Shown: positions 34,852-46,135, counted from the first letter of the stretch. The stretch is DNA of 64,000 nt from Malania oleifera (GCF_029873635.1 NC_080428.1:69001601-69065600), one strand, 5' to 3'. Numbers and translations: made by a program. Notes: a model not told the origin generated them from the sequence alone.

Positions 34852-36047
34852 GCCTCATGAATGGTACTTATTAGATGGACTAGTACTTTGTTGAGTATTG
34901 CCCATTTCTTGTTGCCTCATGAGTGGTGCTCATTAGATGGCCCTATATTTTGCTAAACAGTGCCCGTCTTTTGCTGTCTCATGAGTAGTGTTTATCAGAT
35001 TAACATTTTTGGGTCTTATGAGCAATGCTCATCAGATGAATTAATTTTTTGCTGAGCAGTGCCAGTTGCTTGTTACCTCATGAGCTGTGCTCATTAAATG
35101 TACATTTTAGGTCTCATGAGCAGTGCTCATTCGATGGGCTAATCTTTTGCCGAGTAGTGCCTGTCTTTTGTTGCCTTATGAGCGGTGCTTGTTAGATGGA
35201 CATTTTTGGGCCTTATGAGCGGTACTCATTAAATGGGCTGATTTTTTGCTTTGTTATTGCCTCATGAGTGGCGTTCATCAAATGAACTTGTACTTTGTCG
35301 AACAGTGCCCATCTTTTGTTGCCTCATGAGCGGTGCTCATCAGATGGACATTTTTTGGCCTCATGAGCAGTGCTCATCTGATTGGCCAATTTATTGCCGA
35401 GTAGGGCCTATTTCTTATTGCCTTATAAGTGGTGTTCATTAGATGGATGCTTTTAGGTCTCATGAGCACTGCTCATTAGATGGGTCAATTTTTTGCCAAA
35501 CAGTGCCCGTCTCTTGTTGCCTCATAAGCGGTGTTCATCAGATAGACATTTTTGGACCTCATGAGCATTGTTCATTAGATGGGCCAATTTTTTATCCAGC
35601 ATTGCCCGTTTCTTGTTGCCTCATGAGTGGTGCTTATCAGATGAGCATTTTTGGGCCTTATGAGTGGGGTTGATCAGATGGTCCAATTTTTTGTTGAGCA
35701 ATGTGTGTCCTTTGTTGCCTCGTGAGTGGTGCTTAACAAATGGACATTTTTGGGCCTCATGAGCGGTGCTCATCATATGGGCCAATTTTTTATCAAATAG
35801 TGCCCATTTCTTATTGACTCATGAGCGGTGCTCATTAGATGAGCATTTTTGGGCCTTATGAGCAGTACTCATCAGATGGGCCAATTTTTTGTGGAGCAAT
35901 CCCTGTCCCTTGTTGCCTCATGAGTGGTGCTTATCAAATGGACATTTTTGGGGCTCATGAGCGATGCTCATCAGATGGGTCAGTCTTTTGTCGAGTAGTG
36001 CCCATCCCTTGTTGCTTTATAAGCGGGTGCTCATTAGATGGACATTT
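34852..36047. repeat. 99-bp tandem array with a hairpin in each half-unit
   Basis: About 12 units of 98-99 bp. Each has two half-units sharing CCTCATGAGCGGTGCTCATC, in which ATGAGC and GCTCAT form a short hairpin around GGT. The half-units differ in tail (GGCCAATTTTTTGCC... versus GGACATTTTTGG). Because the period is close to 33 codons, the plus strand keeps the same frame open over 35251-35673 and 35839-36129 with a 33-residue repeating peptide. I do not regard that peptide as a proven protein. Confidence 0.92.
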
Positions 36048-36500
36048 TAAATTTAGTGGGCAGAGGGATCTCCATTACTTTATTGGTAAAAGGGGGATAA
36101 GAAGATCTAGCGGAGGTTTCCCCTATTAAGGGTTGGCTGCAAACTTCTTTCACAAGCTTTTTTAGTTGATCAATTTTCTTAAATTTTTCTTCAAATCCTT
36201 GGGACCGTTGCTCATTAGTGCCAGCACTGTTGGGACTTTCTACTTTCTTTGTCGGATTTGAAATTTTCAAGATTGTTTCGTGTGATACCACCACCTTATC
36301 CTTAGGTGTCGTTTCTGCTTGAACAACTCCTAGGCCATGTTCCGTAAGATTTTTTTTTGGGGTTGTAAGATCATATTAAACATGTCTTCCACCTTCCTTT
36401 GGAAGGCTAGAAATTGGTCTAAAGGCACAATTTTCGAATTGTTCCCCAACAACAGATTCATACTCAAAATTGCATGGTGTGGCCATGATTGAGTTTTAGA
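36048..36500 (-). pseudogene. Gypsy gag N-terminal fragment in element T
   Basis: Minus-strand frames 36330-36551 and 36034-36294 give LAFQRKVEDMFNMILQ, then FEEKFKKIDQLKKLVKEVC, and finally PFTNKVMEIPLPTKFKM, which resembles the segment just before the gag core of one group of plant Ty3/gypsy elements. It is cut by the tandem array at about 36048 and fused to copia sequence at about 36520. One or more frameshifts. Confidence 0.5.
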
Positions 36501-36527
36501 AAGAAATCCTTCCAAGTTTCCCATAGA

Positions 36528-38093
36528 TGGTGTTGTCAATAAAGGTAACAAAATACTTGGTTCCGCCGATTGATTTTTCTTCTATGGGACCGCATACATC
36601 AGAGTGTACCAAACCCAATAGCTCTGACCTTCTCTTCATAGAGGAACTAAATGAAGCTCTGTATTGCTTTCCAAATAAGCAATGATCACATGGGTTGAAG
36701 GCAATGTATTTTGTAATTTTGATAAATGCCTTCTTTGCCAGTGTAAAGAGTCCTTTCTCACCCATGTGTTCGAGTCTCTTGAGCCATAGATTTGGTAATG
36801 CCAAATCTTCCATTGCATTGATAGCATCAGTATAAATCTTCACTTGCGTCTTGTACAGTGTGCAACAAATATGTCCTCGTGCTATTGTCAAGGCACCTTT
36901 CGACAATTTCCAAGCACCTTTCCCAAAGTAGCTTTCATAGCCTTGTTGATCAAGGGCTGCCCCAAAAATGAGATTGAGTAGAAGGTCTGGGACATGTCGA
37001 ACGTCCTTCAGTGTTATTATGGTGCAACCAATATTGGTCACAATCTGCATATCTCTAATTCCCAGGATCTGAGAAGAACTGGTGTTCCCCATCTTTACTG
37101 TACCAAAGTCTCCAGATCTATACACTGTGAAAAACTCATTGTGGGGAGTGGCGTGATAGTAGGCTGCTATGTCTATCACTCATTCAGTGTCGTGATTCCC
37201 AATATGACATGTCTCTTCATCAATAGAGAATACCGATATATCTTGGGTTAAAGTGACCGAGTTCTCACCTTCGTCCTTCTTTGGTTGTTGCATGCTTTGA
37301 CCATGATCCTGCCGAAATTTTTGATAATCTTTCTTCATGTGGCCTTCAATGCCATAATAGTAACAAAAGATATTTCCTCTTTGCCTATTTTTAGCATCAT
37401 TGGATCTACCACGATCCTAGGACCTTCCTTTGGAGTTGCTTTTGCCTCTGCCTTTGCCTCTTGTACTGGTACCTCCTTGAGGTCGGCCTCTGTTCTCCGT
37501 AACAAGAGCCTGTGTCTGATCAACGCTCGTCTCTTTTCTCATGACCTCCTCGTTGAATAGGGCATCCTTTACCATCGCCATGGTAAGTTTGCCATCAGGA
37601 GCTGAATTACTGAGAGTGATAACTGATGTCTCCTAGCTGTCTGATAAGGAGCTAAGGAGCAGTAATGCTTATGCTTCATCGCCAAGGTTCATCTTCACAG
37701 ATGAAAGGTGATTCACTAGGTTTTGGAACTCACTAGTGTGTTCAACTATAGAGGTCCCGCTCTTTAACTTCAGATTAACGAACCGTCTCTCATCAACGTG
37801 GCTTTGTTGTGAGCGGTCTTGGCCAGGTACATGTTCTCCAGCTTCTTCCAAAGTTTATAAGCATTAGTCTCCTGTGCAACGTGATGATATACCTTATGGT
37901 CAATCCATTGTCTGATTTGACCAATAGCTTTCTTGTTCGTTTTTATCCAATCAATGTCGTTGATGGAAGTTGGTTTTACACCTTTATAGTCCAAAGGATC
38001 CGCCAGATCCTAACAAGTGAGGAGATCCTCCATCCGAGGCCTCCAAAGAGTATAATTAGAGACAGTGAGCTTGATCATAGTATCTGAGTCTGA
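36528..38093 (-). pseudogene. Copia M: gag to start of integrase, minus strand
   Basis: From 38093 downwards: gag with WIKTNKKAIGQIRQWI and AYKLWKKLENMYLAKTA, then RRFVNLKLKSGTSIVEHTSE; a knuckle-like FCYYYGIEGHMKKD near 37370; protease/GAG-pre-integrase in 36496-37179 with WLKRLEHMGEKGL and NPCDHCLFGKQYRASF, and the integrase start HSDVCGPIEE ... KYFVTFID. That is Ty1/copia order (integrase before RT). RT and RNase H are missing; a gypsy gag fragment is joined instead. Stops and frameshifts are present. Confidence 0.82.
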
Positions 38094-38610
38094 CTCCTCC
38101 ATGCTTTTAGGATGATATTAGGCACCAATCTTCTTGTACAAAAAAATCGGGGAGGAATCCTGAGAAACTGAGTGCACGATTGCGTCCAGAACGGTCGATT
38201 TTGTTGGAAACCAGTCCAACCTTGCAAAAATTGGCTCAAAATTGGCTTGGTTCGGCCCAAAAACGGATTTGGACCGGTCTAGTTCAACTTTGGTGCAGCT
38301 ATTTTGATGCTCCCCTCAAACTATTGAATCCGTCTTGTTCCTTTAGAATAGGTAGAATTAAGCTACTATATGTAAACTTGAATATCAAACTTCACGGAGC
38401 TGTTGCGCCTTCATCCGGACTCCGATTTAGACGCCGTTTGGTACGTTGGAACCGTGTCGACGAGAACACACTAGAATGCTCAAAATTTAGATTTGAGCAA
38501 CTTGAAAAATCTGGTTGGAACAGAAACGCCTTTGTTCGTCTGGCTTCGGACAGCTCCCACTCCGATTCGGCTGCAATTCGGCTTTCGGTCTAGCTACTGG
38601 TCTAGCTACC

Positions 38611-38623
38611 GACTCTGATACCA
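38611..38623 (-). promoter_or_regulatory. Primer-binding site of copia M
   Basis: The minus strand reads TGGTATCAGAGTC, five bases from a sequence ending an LTR (CATTCACA). Confidence 0.8.
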
Positions 38624-38628
38624 CTCGT

Positions 38629-39005
38629 TGTGAATGTAAGTAATACCCAGGAACACACTCACAAATTGAGACAAGAAATTTACGTGGTTCGGCTTGTTAT
38701 GCCTACTCCACGGAGAGTCATCGGAAAAAATCCATTCTCAACAAGTGTACAAGATACAACACTGGAGGAGGAGGAGGACTCACACTCTACTCAACTCAAC
38801 TCTCAAAATACAACTACTGTGCTCTCTTTTCTTCTCTCTATTGATTTCTACTATAATCAACACAACCCAAACACATTACTTTATGATGTATGAAGTGCTT
38901 GCCATAGTCAAGGGTGGTTGGGTAGATGGCCAACCCTTTGATAAAAAACTCCATCTTCATTTGGATGGTTCACCAACCATGTCAGCTGTTGGTTGTTGAT
39001 GATGG
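38629..39005 (-). repeat. Partial 5' LTR of copia M
   Basis: Starts TGTGAATGTAAG on the plus strand next to the primer site. The outer end is not defined because plus-strand copia sequence begins by about 39019. No partner copy in the window. Confidence 0.55.
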
Positions 39006-39018
39006 GTATGGTTAGGAC

Positions 39019-39890
39019 TGGAAAACAAGATTTTAGGGATGCAAATTAATTGAGACAGAAAAGACAAGAATATTTGGCTCTCTCAAAAGAATTACTTGAA
39101 GAAAATCTTGCGACGCTTCAACCTGCAAGATTGTAAGCCAATTTCTACCCTACTTCCTGTCAATTATAAATTATCCTCAAGTATGTGTCTTAGCAATGAA
39201 GCAAAGAGGATGGAAATGTCTCGAGTACCGTATGCATCAGCAGTAGGAAGCCTAATGTATGCTATGATTTGTACGAGACTAGATATTGCTCAGGCAGTTG
39301 GTATGGTTTGTCGGTTCGAAGCAAATCCTGGTAGAGAGCATTGGAATGCTGTGAAAAGGGTCCTAAGATACATTAAAGGGATCTCAGATGCTGCATTATG
39401 TTATGGAGGATCGGAATTCATTGTCAAGGGATATGTTTATTCAGATTTTGATGGTGATCTTGATAAAATAAAATCCACCACAGGTTATGTGTTTACTCTT
39501 GTGGGAGGAGTAGTAAGCTGGTAATCCAAATTACAGACTATTGTTGCTTTAGCTACAACAGAAGTTGAATACATGGCAGCTACACACTCTTGCAAGGAGG
39601 TAATCTGGATTAAAAGGTTAATGGAAGAACTCGGGAACATGTAAGAAAGGATTCTTTTGTATTGTGACAGTCAGAGTGCTTTGCATATTGCAAGGAATCC
39701 TGATTTTCATTCCAGGACAAAACACATCGGAGTACAGTATGACTTCATTTGAGAAGTTGTGGAGGAAGGAAGTGTTAACATGAAAAAGATTCACACCAAA
39801 GACAACCTAGCAGATGTCATGACAAAACTAATCAATGCTGACAAGTTCATATGGTGTAGGTTCCCTTATGGCCTAACATAGACGTAAGTG
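39019..39890 (+). pseudogene. Copia N: end of RT and RNase H
   Basis: Frame 39096-39524 gives the RT thumb and RNase H entry with SRVPYASAVGSLMYAMICTR and HWNAVKRVLRYIKG, then TTGYVFTLVGG; past a stop the frame continues with [30 protein letters not shown] and NLADVMTKLI, the C-terminus of Ty1/copia pol. Front part of pol is missing. Stops at about 39522 and 39644. Confidence 0.88.
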
Positions 39891-39942
39891 GCATGGAAAT
39901 GGCAATACTAGAAAGGATGAAAAGATGTTTGAAAATGACTTT

Positions 39943-39953
39943 AAGTGGGAGAA
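39943..39953 (+). promoter_or_regulatory. Polypurine tract of copia N
   Basis: AAGTGGGAGAA directly before the LTR start TGTTGAATTG. Confidence 0.8.
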
Positions 39954-40492
39954 TGTTGAATTGTAAAGTCATTTCCAGCATTCAAGTGTGGTGGGCTGTC
40001 AATCAAAGTGGGCAGTCAAAGTCCAAAATAGGTTGCTCAATCAAAGTCTAGGTTTGGCTATCTACCATGTTTCCAATTCAAAGGTTGGTGAGCTACCCAA
40101 CCGACTTGTTGAAAAGGAGGCTTACAAACCCCTATAAATAAGGAAGTGGTGGAGAAGGAAGATATCATCCCAAGCATCTCCAAATCCAACTTAAGAGAGA
40201 GAAATCAAGTACTCTCCTGCAAAGTGTCCCTGTTGTAGCCTATTTCTAGTTTCTCCTATTTTATAGAGAGATTTGTATACTCCTAATTCAAGAGAGAGTT
40301 ATCATTGTTCTCCTTTTATAATTAGTGAGAAGTTGTAACATCCTTTTTCATAGTGGATTCCTTCTACTCTTGCCTGTGGTTTTTCCCTCGATTTGTTTGG
40401 GAGTTTTCCACGTAAATCTTGGTGTCAATTCCTATTTTATCATTTCTTATTTTAGCTGTGCGATATTGTTCCTACCCATTCATTTCCTAACA
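39954..40492 (+). repeat. LTR of copia N, flanked by pol on the left and gag on the right
   Basis: 539 bp, TGTTGA at the start and CTAACA at the end. A polypurine tract precedes it and a primer site follows it, so it acts as 3' LTR to one side and 5' LTR to the other. Confidence 0.85.
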
Positions 40493-40493
40493 G

Positions 40494-40506
40494 TGGTATC
40501 AGAGCC
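40494..40506 (+). promoter_or_regulatory. Primer-binding site of copia N
   Basis: TGGTATCAGAGCC, a perfect tRNA-Met site, one base after the LTR. Confidence 0.9.
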
Positions 40507-40656
40507 TTAAGTTACGGCCTTTGGGTTGGGGGTTACTATACTTTTACAATATTGTGAACGTATACGAGATTTGTTCAAATATACAGTTCCATTCATTTAC
40601 GATGCTGTTCACGTATAGGAGCCGATTTAGTGGAGGAACAGATCTTTTCTACTACA

Positions 40657-41390
40657 ATGGCAGCAAAGTTCGAAATTGAGAAGCTCAATGGGCGTAATTT
40701 CTCCCTTTGGAAATTAAAGATGAAGACGATCTTGAGGAAGGACAATTGCTTAGCGGCAATTGGAGTCGGGCCAACAGGGATAACTAAGGAAAAATGGAGC
40801 GAGATGGATGACAATGCTGTGGCCAATCTTCATCTAGCATTGGCAGATTCAGTGTTATCAAGCATTGCGGAGAAGAAGTCAACAAAAGAAATTTGGGATG
40901 CGCTAACAAAACTCTACAAGGTTAAGTCACTTCACAATTAGATCTTCTTAAAGAGGCGACTCTACACTCTTTGAATGAGTAAATCCACATCGGTGACGGA
41001 TCACATCAACAATTTTAGTATGTTGTTTTCTCAACTTACAACGTTAGGCCATAAGATTGAGCCAACCGAACGAGTGGAGCTTCTACTCCAAATTCTACCT
41101 GATTCATATGATCAACTCATCATCAACTTAACAAATAATATTCTTTCAGATAATCTAGTCTTCGATGATGTTGCAGTGGCTGTTCTAGAAGAGGAATCCA
41201 GGCACAAAAACAAGGAAGACAGATCGTCTAGTTCTCAACAAGTTGAGGCACTACTGATGACGAGAGGAATATCCACAGAATGACCACTAGATCTAAGTTG
41301 GGCGACTAGGGGAAAGGGAGAAATGCAGCAGAAGGCAGAAAAATTGGGAAGAAATGAGATATTTTCTTGGTAATGGTTGTTGGAAGGTGC
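40657..41390 (+). pseudogene. Copia N gag
   Basis: ATG at 40657 opens MAAKFEIEKLNGRNFSLWKL and LADSVLSSIAEKKSTKEIWD, the Ty1/copia gag domain (UBN2/retrotrans_gag type). After a stop at 40939-40941 and a shift the frame resumes at 40975 with VTDHINNFSMLFSQLTTLG and FDDVAVAVLEEESRHK. It stops before the zinc knuckle and merges into the right terminal region of element T. Confidence 0.88.
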
Positions 41391-41587
41391 ATCTAGTGTA
41401 ACGGTGCGTAACAACTCATTACAACCCATAATGGATGCGTAACATTACGACCCATTATGGAAGCGTAACGACCATGAATTTTTTTCACACAGCTATCGCG
41501 GTTTGAAACGGCGTCAGTGCCACGATTTTCTGTTATGTTACGGCCATTATGCTATGTATCGGCCATTATATAAAACCATGTCTAGTG

Positions 41588-42240
41588 GACCTAGTCTTCT
41601 TCAAGCTATTATCCCATCTGTGTAGTGTCATTGTTGCCACACTCGAGGTCATGTTGCTGCCCATCGTCCCCCAACGAGCCTCAACTTTAAAGCGCGAAAT
41701 TGATGATTTGTTTGATTGTGAGGATCAGGTTGTAGATGCTGTTGAGTACTTGGGAGATGAGGGTGAGCTTGTTGATGATTTGAGGTGGATGACCGCCATG
41801 TTAGTGTGGTTAGGTGTGTCTTATCTGCTACCATGGATAGCGAGAAGTGAAAATTGTCCACTATTTTCTGCTCTTTCATTCATTTTGGAGATGGGATACA
41901 CAAGTTAGTTATTGATGGGGGTTGTGGCACGAATGTGATCTCCAAGGCTGCGCTAGGAAGATTGGACCTTAAGGGAGAGCCACACCCTTATCCTTTTAAG
42001 GTGAATTAGGTAAACATGACAAATCTACCAGTTACAAAGAGGTATCTTGTACCCATACAAATGGGAGATTATAACAATAGGGTTTATTCTGATGTATTCC
42101 CAAGGATGTGGCCCATGTATTGTTAGGGCAACCATGGTTATTTGATCATGATGTAACTCGTCATGGTAGGGAAAACACTTATGTGTTTAGGCACAGAGAT
42201 AAGAATATCATCCTGACCCCTACCAAGCCCCACTCCCAAA
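41588..42240 (+). pseudogene. G gag knuckle and aspartic protease
   Basis: Right of T the G frame resumes with a decayed knuckle (HTRGHVAAHRP-like), an acidic linker (LFDCEDQVVDAVEYLG), then KLVIDGGCGTNVISKAALGR, where D-G-G replaces the usual D-S/T-G of retropepsins, and YLVPIQMGDYNNRVYSDV. A frameshift lies near 42110. Confidence 0.8.
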
Positions 42241-42289
42241 GATCCTAAGTTAAAGAGCAAGATAGCCCTTCTAGTCCCAACTCAAAGAA

Positions 42290-43690
42290 GCATTTTCACT
42301 TGCTTTATTAAAGGGCTTTTGAGCCAGAGAACTTAGAAAAAACAAGTGCGTTTTAGCAGTCATTGCTTGAAAGGTTTCTTCTAAGGATTGAGAGCTTTCA
42401 TGTGAGTACCCACCTGAGGTAGGAGAGTTGCTAGTTGAGTTCCCTTTTTATGTTTTATGCCTAGTTAGCTGGCTCGTGAGCTACCACCTTTCATTCTAGG
42501 CTCACAATTACCTAACTTGCCACATTATAGGATGAACTTAAAGAATGTGCTGAATTGAATAGGCAGGTAGGACAATTCCTTGACAATGGCTTTGTGAGAC
42601 ATAGCCTAAGTTCTTGTGCTGTACCAGCTCTTTTAACTCCGAAAAAAAAGACGGATCTTGGAGGATTTGTGATGTAGGACAAGAAGCAAGACCTTGGGAA
42701 GATCCATGTTGGAGACTACTTAAAAAGAATTGGATTGATAATTGTTTTGTTTAATTAGTAGTTTATTATGTATTTAATATAATTAGTATAGTATTATGTG
42801 TATTTAGGGGCTTGTTTGTAGTATTCATGTATTCTAGGGGTATGTTTGTAATGTAATGTAGTTTTAGGGGTTTTTATGTAATTTCATGTAAGGAGGCTTT
42901 CCTATAAATAGCGTGTGAAAGCCGTGTTGTAAGTAGTTGTTGATGAATTTGAATTGGAATTGAACGTGAGTTTCCCCCGACATCTCCTCTCCCCTTCCCC
43001 TTCCTTCCTCTCTTCTATTCTTCTAAATTCTCCCATGGCTGCAGAACCTTGATGCTGCTCCTGCATCAATGTGTGTGGATAGTGGAGACATTAACAGAAT
43101 CATCATCAAGTATAGGTTCCCCATACCTTGACTTGAGGATATGCTTTACATGCTAGCTAGCTCTAGTTGGTACTCCAACAATGACCTGCGTAGTGGGTAT
43201 TACCATATCAGAAGTAGACCAATAGATTAGTGGAAAACGACTTTTAAGACCCAGGATGGTTTATTTGAGTGGTTGGACATGCCCTTTGGACTTTCCAACT
43301 TTTCCAACACTTTTATGAGGGTTATGACACATGTTCTGCAGCCATCCATAGGAAATTTCCTAGTGGGCAACATTGATGACATATTGGTCTACAGTAAAAT
43401 GAGCATGGAGCACTTATACATCTTCATGAGGTCTTTGTCACCTTGAGGGAAGTGAAGTTGTTTGCTAAAATCAAGAAGTGTAGCTTCTTATAGTCTAGTG
43501 TGCTCTTTCTTGGTTTTGTGATCTTGTGCAGGGAATAGACACTGATAGAAAAGATTAGAGCCATTAGAGATATAACTGAGGTTCGTAGTTTTCTTCGCCT
43601 TACTAGTTTTTATAGGCGATTCAAAGGGATTTTTGGCACTAGCATGGCTCCTATCACTGAGTTTTTGAAGAAATGAGAGTTTCATGGGAT
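42290..43690 (+). pseudogene. G reverse transcriptase (split by Q)
   Basis: Before Q: PPEVGELLVEFPFYVLC region and SWRIC. After [51 protein letters not shown] and [12 protein letters not shown]; the catalytic palm reads N-I-D-D. Then the thumb with EVRSFLRLTSFYRRF-like text. Numerous stops. Joining across Q gives the expected WRxCVDS motif. Confidence 0.85.
42673..43068 (+). mobile_element. Q: small LTR-like insertion in RT of element G
   Basis: About 396 bp starting TGTAGGACAAG and ending CTGCATCA, with a CTATAAATAG TATA box at about 42902 and a pyrimidine-rich 3' part. The TSD is imperfect (TTGTG versus ATGTG). Best read as a short solo LTR; a partial LTR or other insertion is possible. 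Confidence 0.6.
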
Positions 43691-43947
43691 CCTATTAGCT
43701 GTTAGGCCTTTTAGAGAGGTCAAACAGAAGATAATTGAAGCACTTGTACTTGGGTATTCAGACTTTATTAGAGTTTTTTAGGCGACTTGTGATGCCTTTG
43801 GGGTAGATATAAGTGGAGTATTGAGCCAGGAGGGACATCCTATGGCATTTTTAAGTGAAAAACTCTTAGATGCCAAATAGAGATATAACATATATGATAA
43901 AGAGTTTTATGCTAAAGTGAGATCCCTCCAACATTGGAGATACTACT

Positions 43948-45939
43948 TGTTGGAATTGGTGTGATCCCAAGAGGGGGTGGGGATGATTTGGGTTTTAGAA
44001 ACTTTTTGGCTAATTTAAACATTTCGCCGATTCACTACAAATCATATCCCATTCAATGTACACGCGTGTATGTAAAATAATTAAACTATGAATTCAGGCA
44101 TACACGTGTGCAGTTTATCTCATTTAATTTAAATGTGTGCATGCAAATAATTGTAACCATGAATAAACAAACATACACATACAAAAATTTAAGTGCGGAA
44201 ATATAAATGAGATAGAGAGAGAGACACACGATATTTGTTATCGAGGTTCGGCCAAACCAGCCTACGTCCCCGCCTTGGGCATACCCGCCAAGGCTATCCC
44301 TGCTCACTTAAACGGGCGGAACAGAAGCTGTTATAATCTCTCCTTACGGGGCGAGGTAAACCCCAGCTCAATTATAAGGCTGAGCCTAACTTGTCTCACT
44401 TACGGGGCTGAGACTCCCTAGTTCAAGTAACGGGCTGAACCCAACCATTACATAAAAAAAAAAAAAAAATATTTTTGTACAAATGAATGCTTCTAAATAC
44501 AAGAAGAGATGTACGACATTGAAAGCTCAAATACATACACTCTCTTATGATATGCAATAATGCTCAGTAGATAAAGGGCGTTTTCTTAAATAATTTTGCA
44601 CAAATAAAATATATGAATATATAAGATAATTATTATATTCTCCAACAAAGATATTTGAAAATAAAAGTATTTGGAGAATCTGGAGTTTAAGTTCAAAAGG
44701 ATTTGTGCAATAAATATTTTCTCCCAAGAATGTTTATCAAAAGAAATAACTGGGAGAAACCAAAGCTATACTCTCAAGAAAATGATTTTCAAAGAAAAAT
44801 AATAAGTGAGAGTATGTGCATGTGAATATGAAAATAAATGCCCAAAATAAATATGCTCTCTTCCAAAGTGATTTTGAAATAAATGAATGGAAAGAGAGTT
44901 GGAGAGGTTTGTTTAAAAAATTTGCCCCAAAGAAGAGATTTTTGCAATAAAAATGGTTTGGGAGAACTTTGATTTACAAAGGATTAGAGAGAAATTTGGA
45001 GTTAATCAAAATTACTAATCTGAGTTATGGAGAAGGTATTTATAGATTTTTCGAAAATTATGACTGTTGGAGACATGCTGGGTATTTTCCAAATTGTTTA
45101 ATTAAAAGTTAATTACATTTAAGCTCTTAAAAAATTGGGAACCCGAGAGGTTCGGTCGATCATATTACTACCTTCGGTCGACTGTGGGACTTTTGAACTG
45201 CAAATATGGTTGACCATCTCAAGGCGATTTTGAACCCATTCATGGGTTCGGTCGACTGTGGCTTAGGTTTGGTTGACCACTCATATGGTTCGGTCAACTA
45301 TGGCCAAAATGAACTATAAGTTCGGTCGACCAAGTAATTGGGGTGTCAGACACGTGTTGGCTCGGTCGACTGAGGGCGGTGTGTTCAAAACAGAACGGTA
45401 GACCGAGTGAAGTCAACATGTTGACTTCTGACCTGTTCGGTCGACTGAGCCATTTATACTGCCAAGGATTCGGTCGATCAGGCTTTTAAATTAAACCCAA
45501 AAATCCAACGTCGGTTGACCGAAGTCTATTTTTGCCTCAAATATGACCCTAAAATATTTCTAAACCTTTTGTATGGTTTTAGTCTCTTAGAAAAAAGGTT
45601 TTTCTTAGAAATGTTAAGTGCCTTAAGGTCATTTGGTTCCTAGGGTCAATCTACGGTCGTTCTGAACATTCATCCATATCATGCAAATGCATGCATTATT
45701 ACAGACCAGGTTTAAAAAATTAAATGCATTACAATAAGAAATAAACGTCTTCTTCTTTTTGCTCTTCTCTTCATGGAATACGCCAAGCTGTATGTAGGCT
45801 TTAAGTTCCGTCTTGGCTTCCATTTGTCCTGTATCTTATGTTCGTGCTGATATGTAAACCTATTCACACACTAAATGCACACATAAGATACATGTGCTTT
45901 GTCGGCATCAAAACAAGGATCGGAATCAAAAAGTCAACA
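43948..45939 (-). mobile_element. Solo LTR P
   Basis: 1992 bp with TGTTGG at one end and TCAACA at the other, and a perfect TSD CTACT (43943-43947 and 45940-45944) in RNase H of G. No primer site or pol inside. A CTATAAATACC box on the minus strand (complement of about 45039-45049) gives its orientation. An array of GGTCGAC motifs lies upstream of that box. Confidence 0.85.
45039..45519 (-). promoter_or_regulatory. GGTCGACC motif array and TATA box of LTR P
   Basis: GTCGAC or one-base variants start at 45155, 45177, 45209, 45251, 45272, 45293, 45325, 45365, 45398, 45440, 45473 and 45514 (a GTCAAC/GTTGAC pair lies at 45412-45425). Steps of 22, 32, 42, 21, 21, 32, 40, 33, 42, 33 and 41 bp are close to 2, 3 or 4 helical turns. 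All lie upstream of the minus-strand TATA box. Confidence 0.65.
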
Positions 45940-46135
45940 CTACTTGTTACTCCAAGAGTTTATACTCTTTTCTGGTCACCTTGCTTTGCTATATTTGAGT
46001 TCACGGAGGAAGCTGAGTGTGAAGCTTGATGTTTGGGTAGAATCCCTCAACGAGTACACTTTTATTCTTAAGCATCAATCCTGTGTTGGGAATAAAGTGG
46101 ATGACGGCCTTCCTGGGGTGGTAGTTTCTCCATAT

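Larger units (their letters stand above)
33790..41580. mobile_element. Element T: TIR DNA transposon-like unit filled with retroelement fragments
   Basis: The left end reads CATGGTTTTAAATAGTGG and the right end, reversed, CATGGTTTTATATAATGG: terminal inverted repeats. Both sides also share subterminal TAATGG/CGTAA-type blocks and a GTGAATTTTTTTCA-like block. A 7-bp duplication TCTAGTG flanks it (33783-33789 and 41581-41587), and removing it rejoins the knuckle region of G. The TSD length suggests hAT (8 bp with one changed base) but this is not certain. No transposase was found. Inside are a gypsy fragment, a 99-bp tandem array, a minus copia fragment and a plus copia fragment. Confidence 0.7.
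43700..46135 (+). pseudogene. G RNase H (split by P)
   Basis: Left part gives DAFGVDISGVLSQEG-like text, then YDKEFYAKVRSLQHWRYYLL up to 43947; right part resumes at 45945 with LLQEFILFSGHLALLYL and TFILKHQS. Removing P restores YYLLLQEF. Stops are present. Confidence 0.82.

Noticed and set aside
35251..36129. Repeat-encoded peptide of 33-residue units as a real protein
   Set aside because: The open frame follows from a 99-bp period; no start context, promoter or flanking exon. Kept only as a finding on the repeat.
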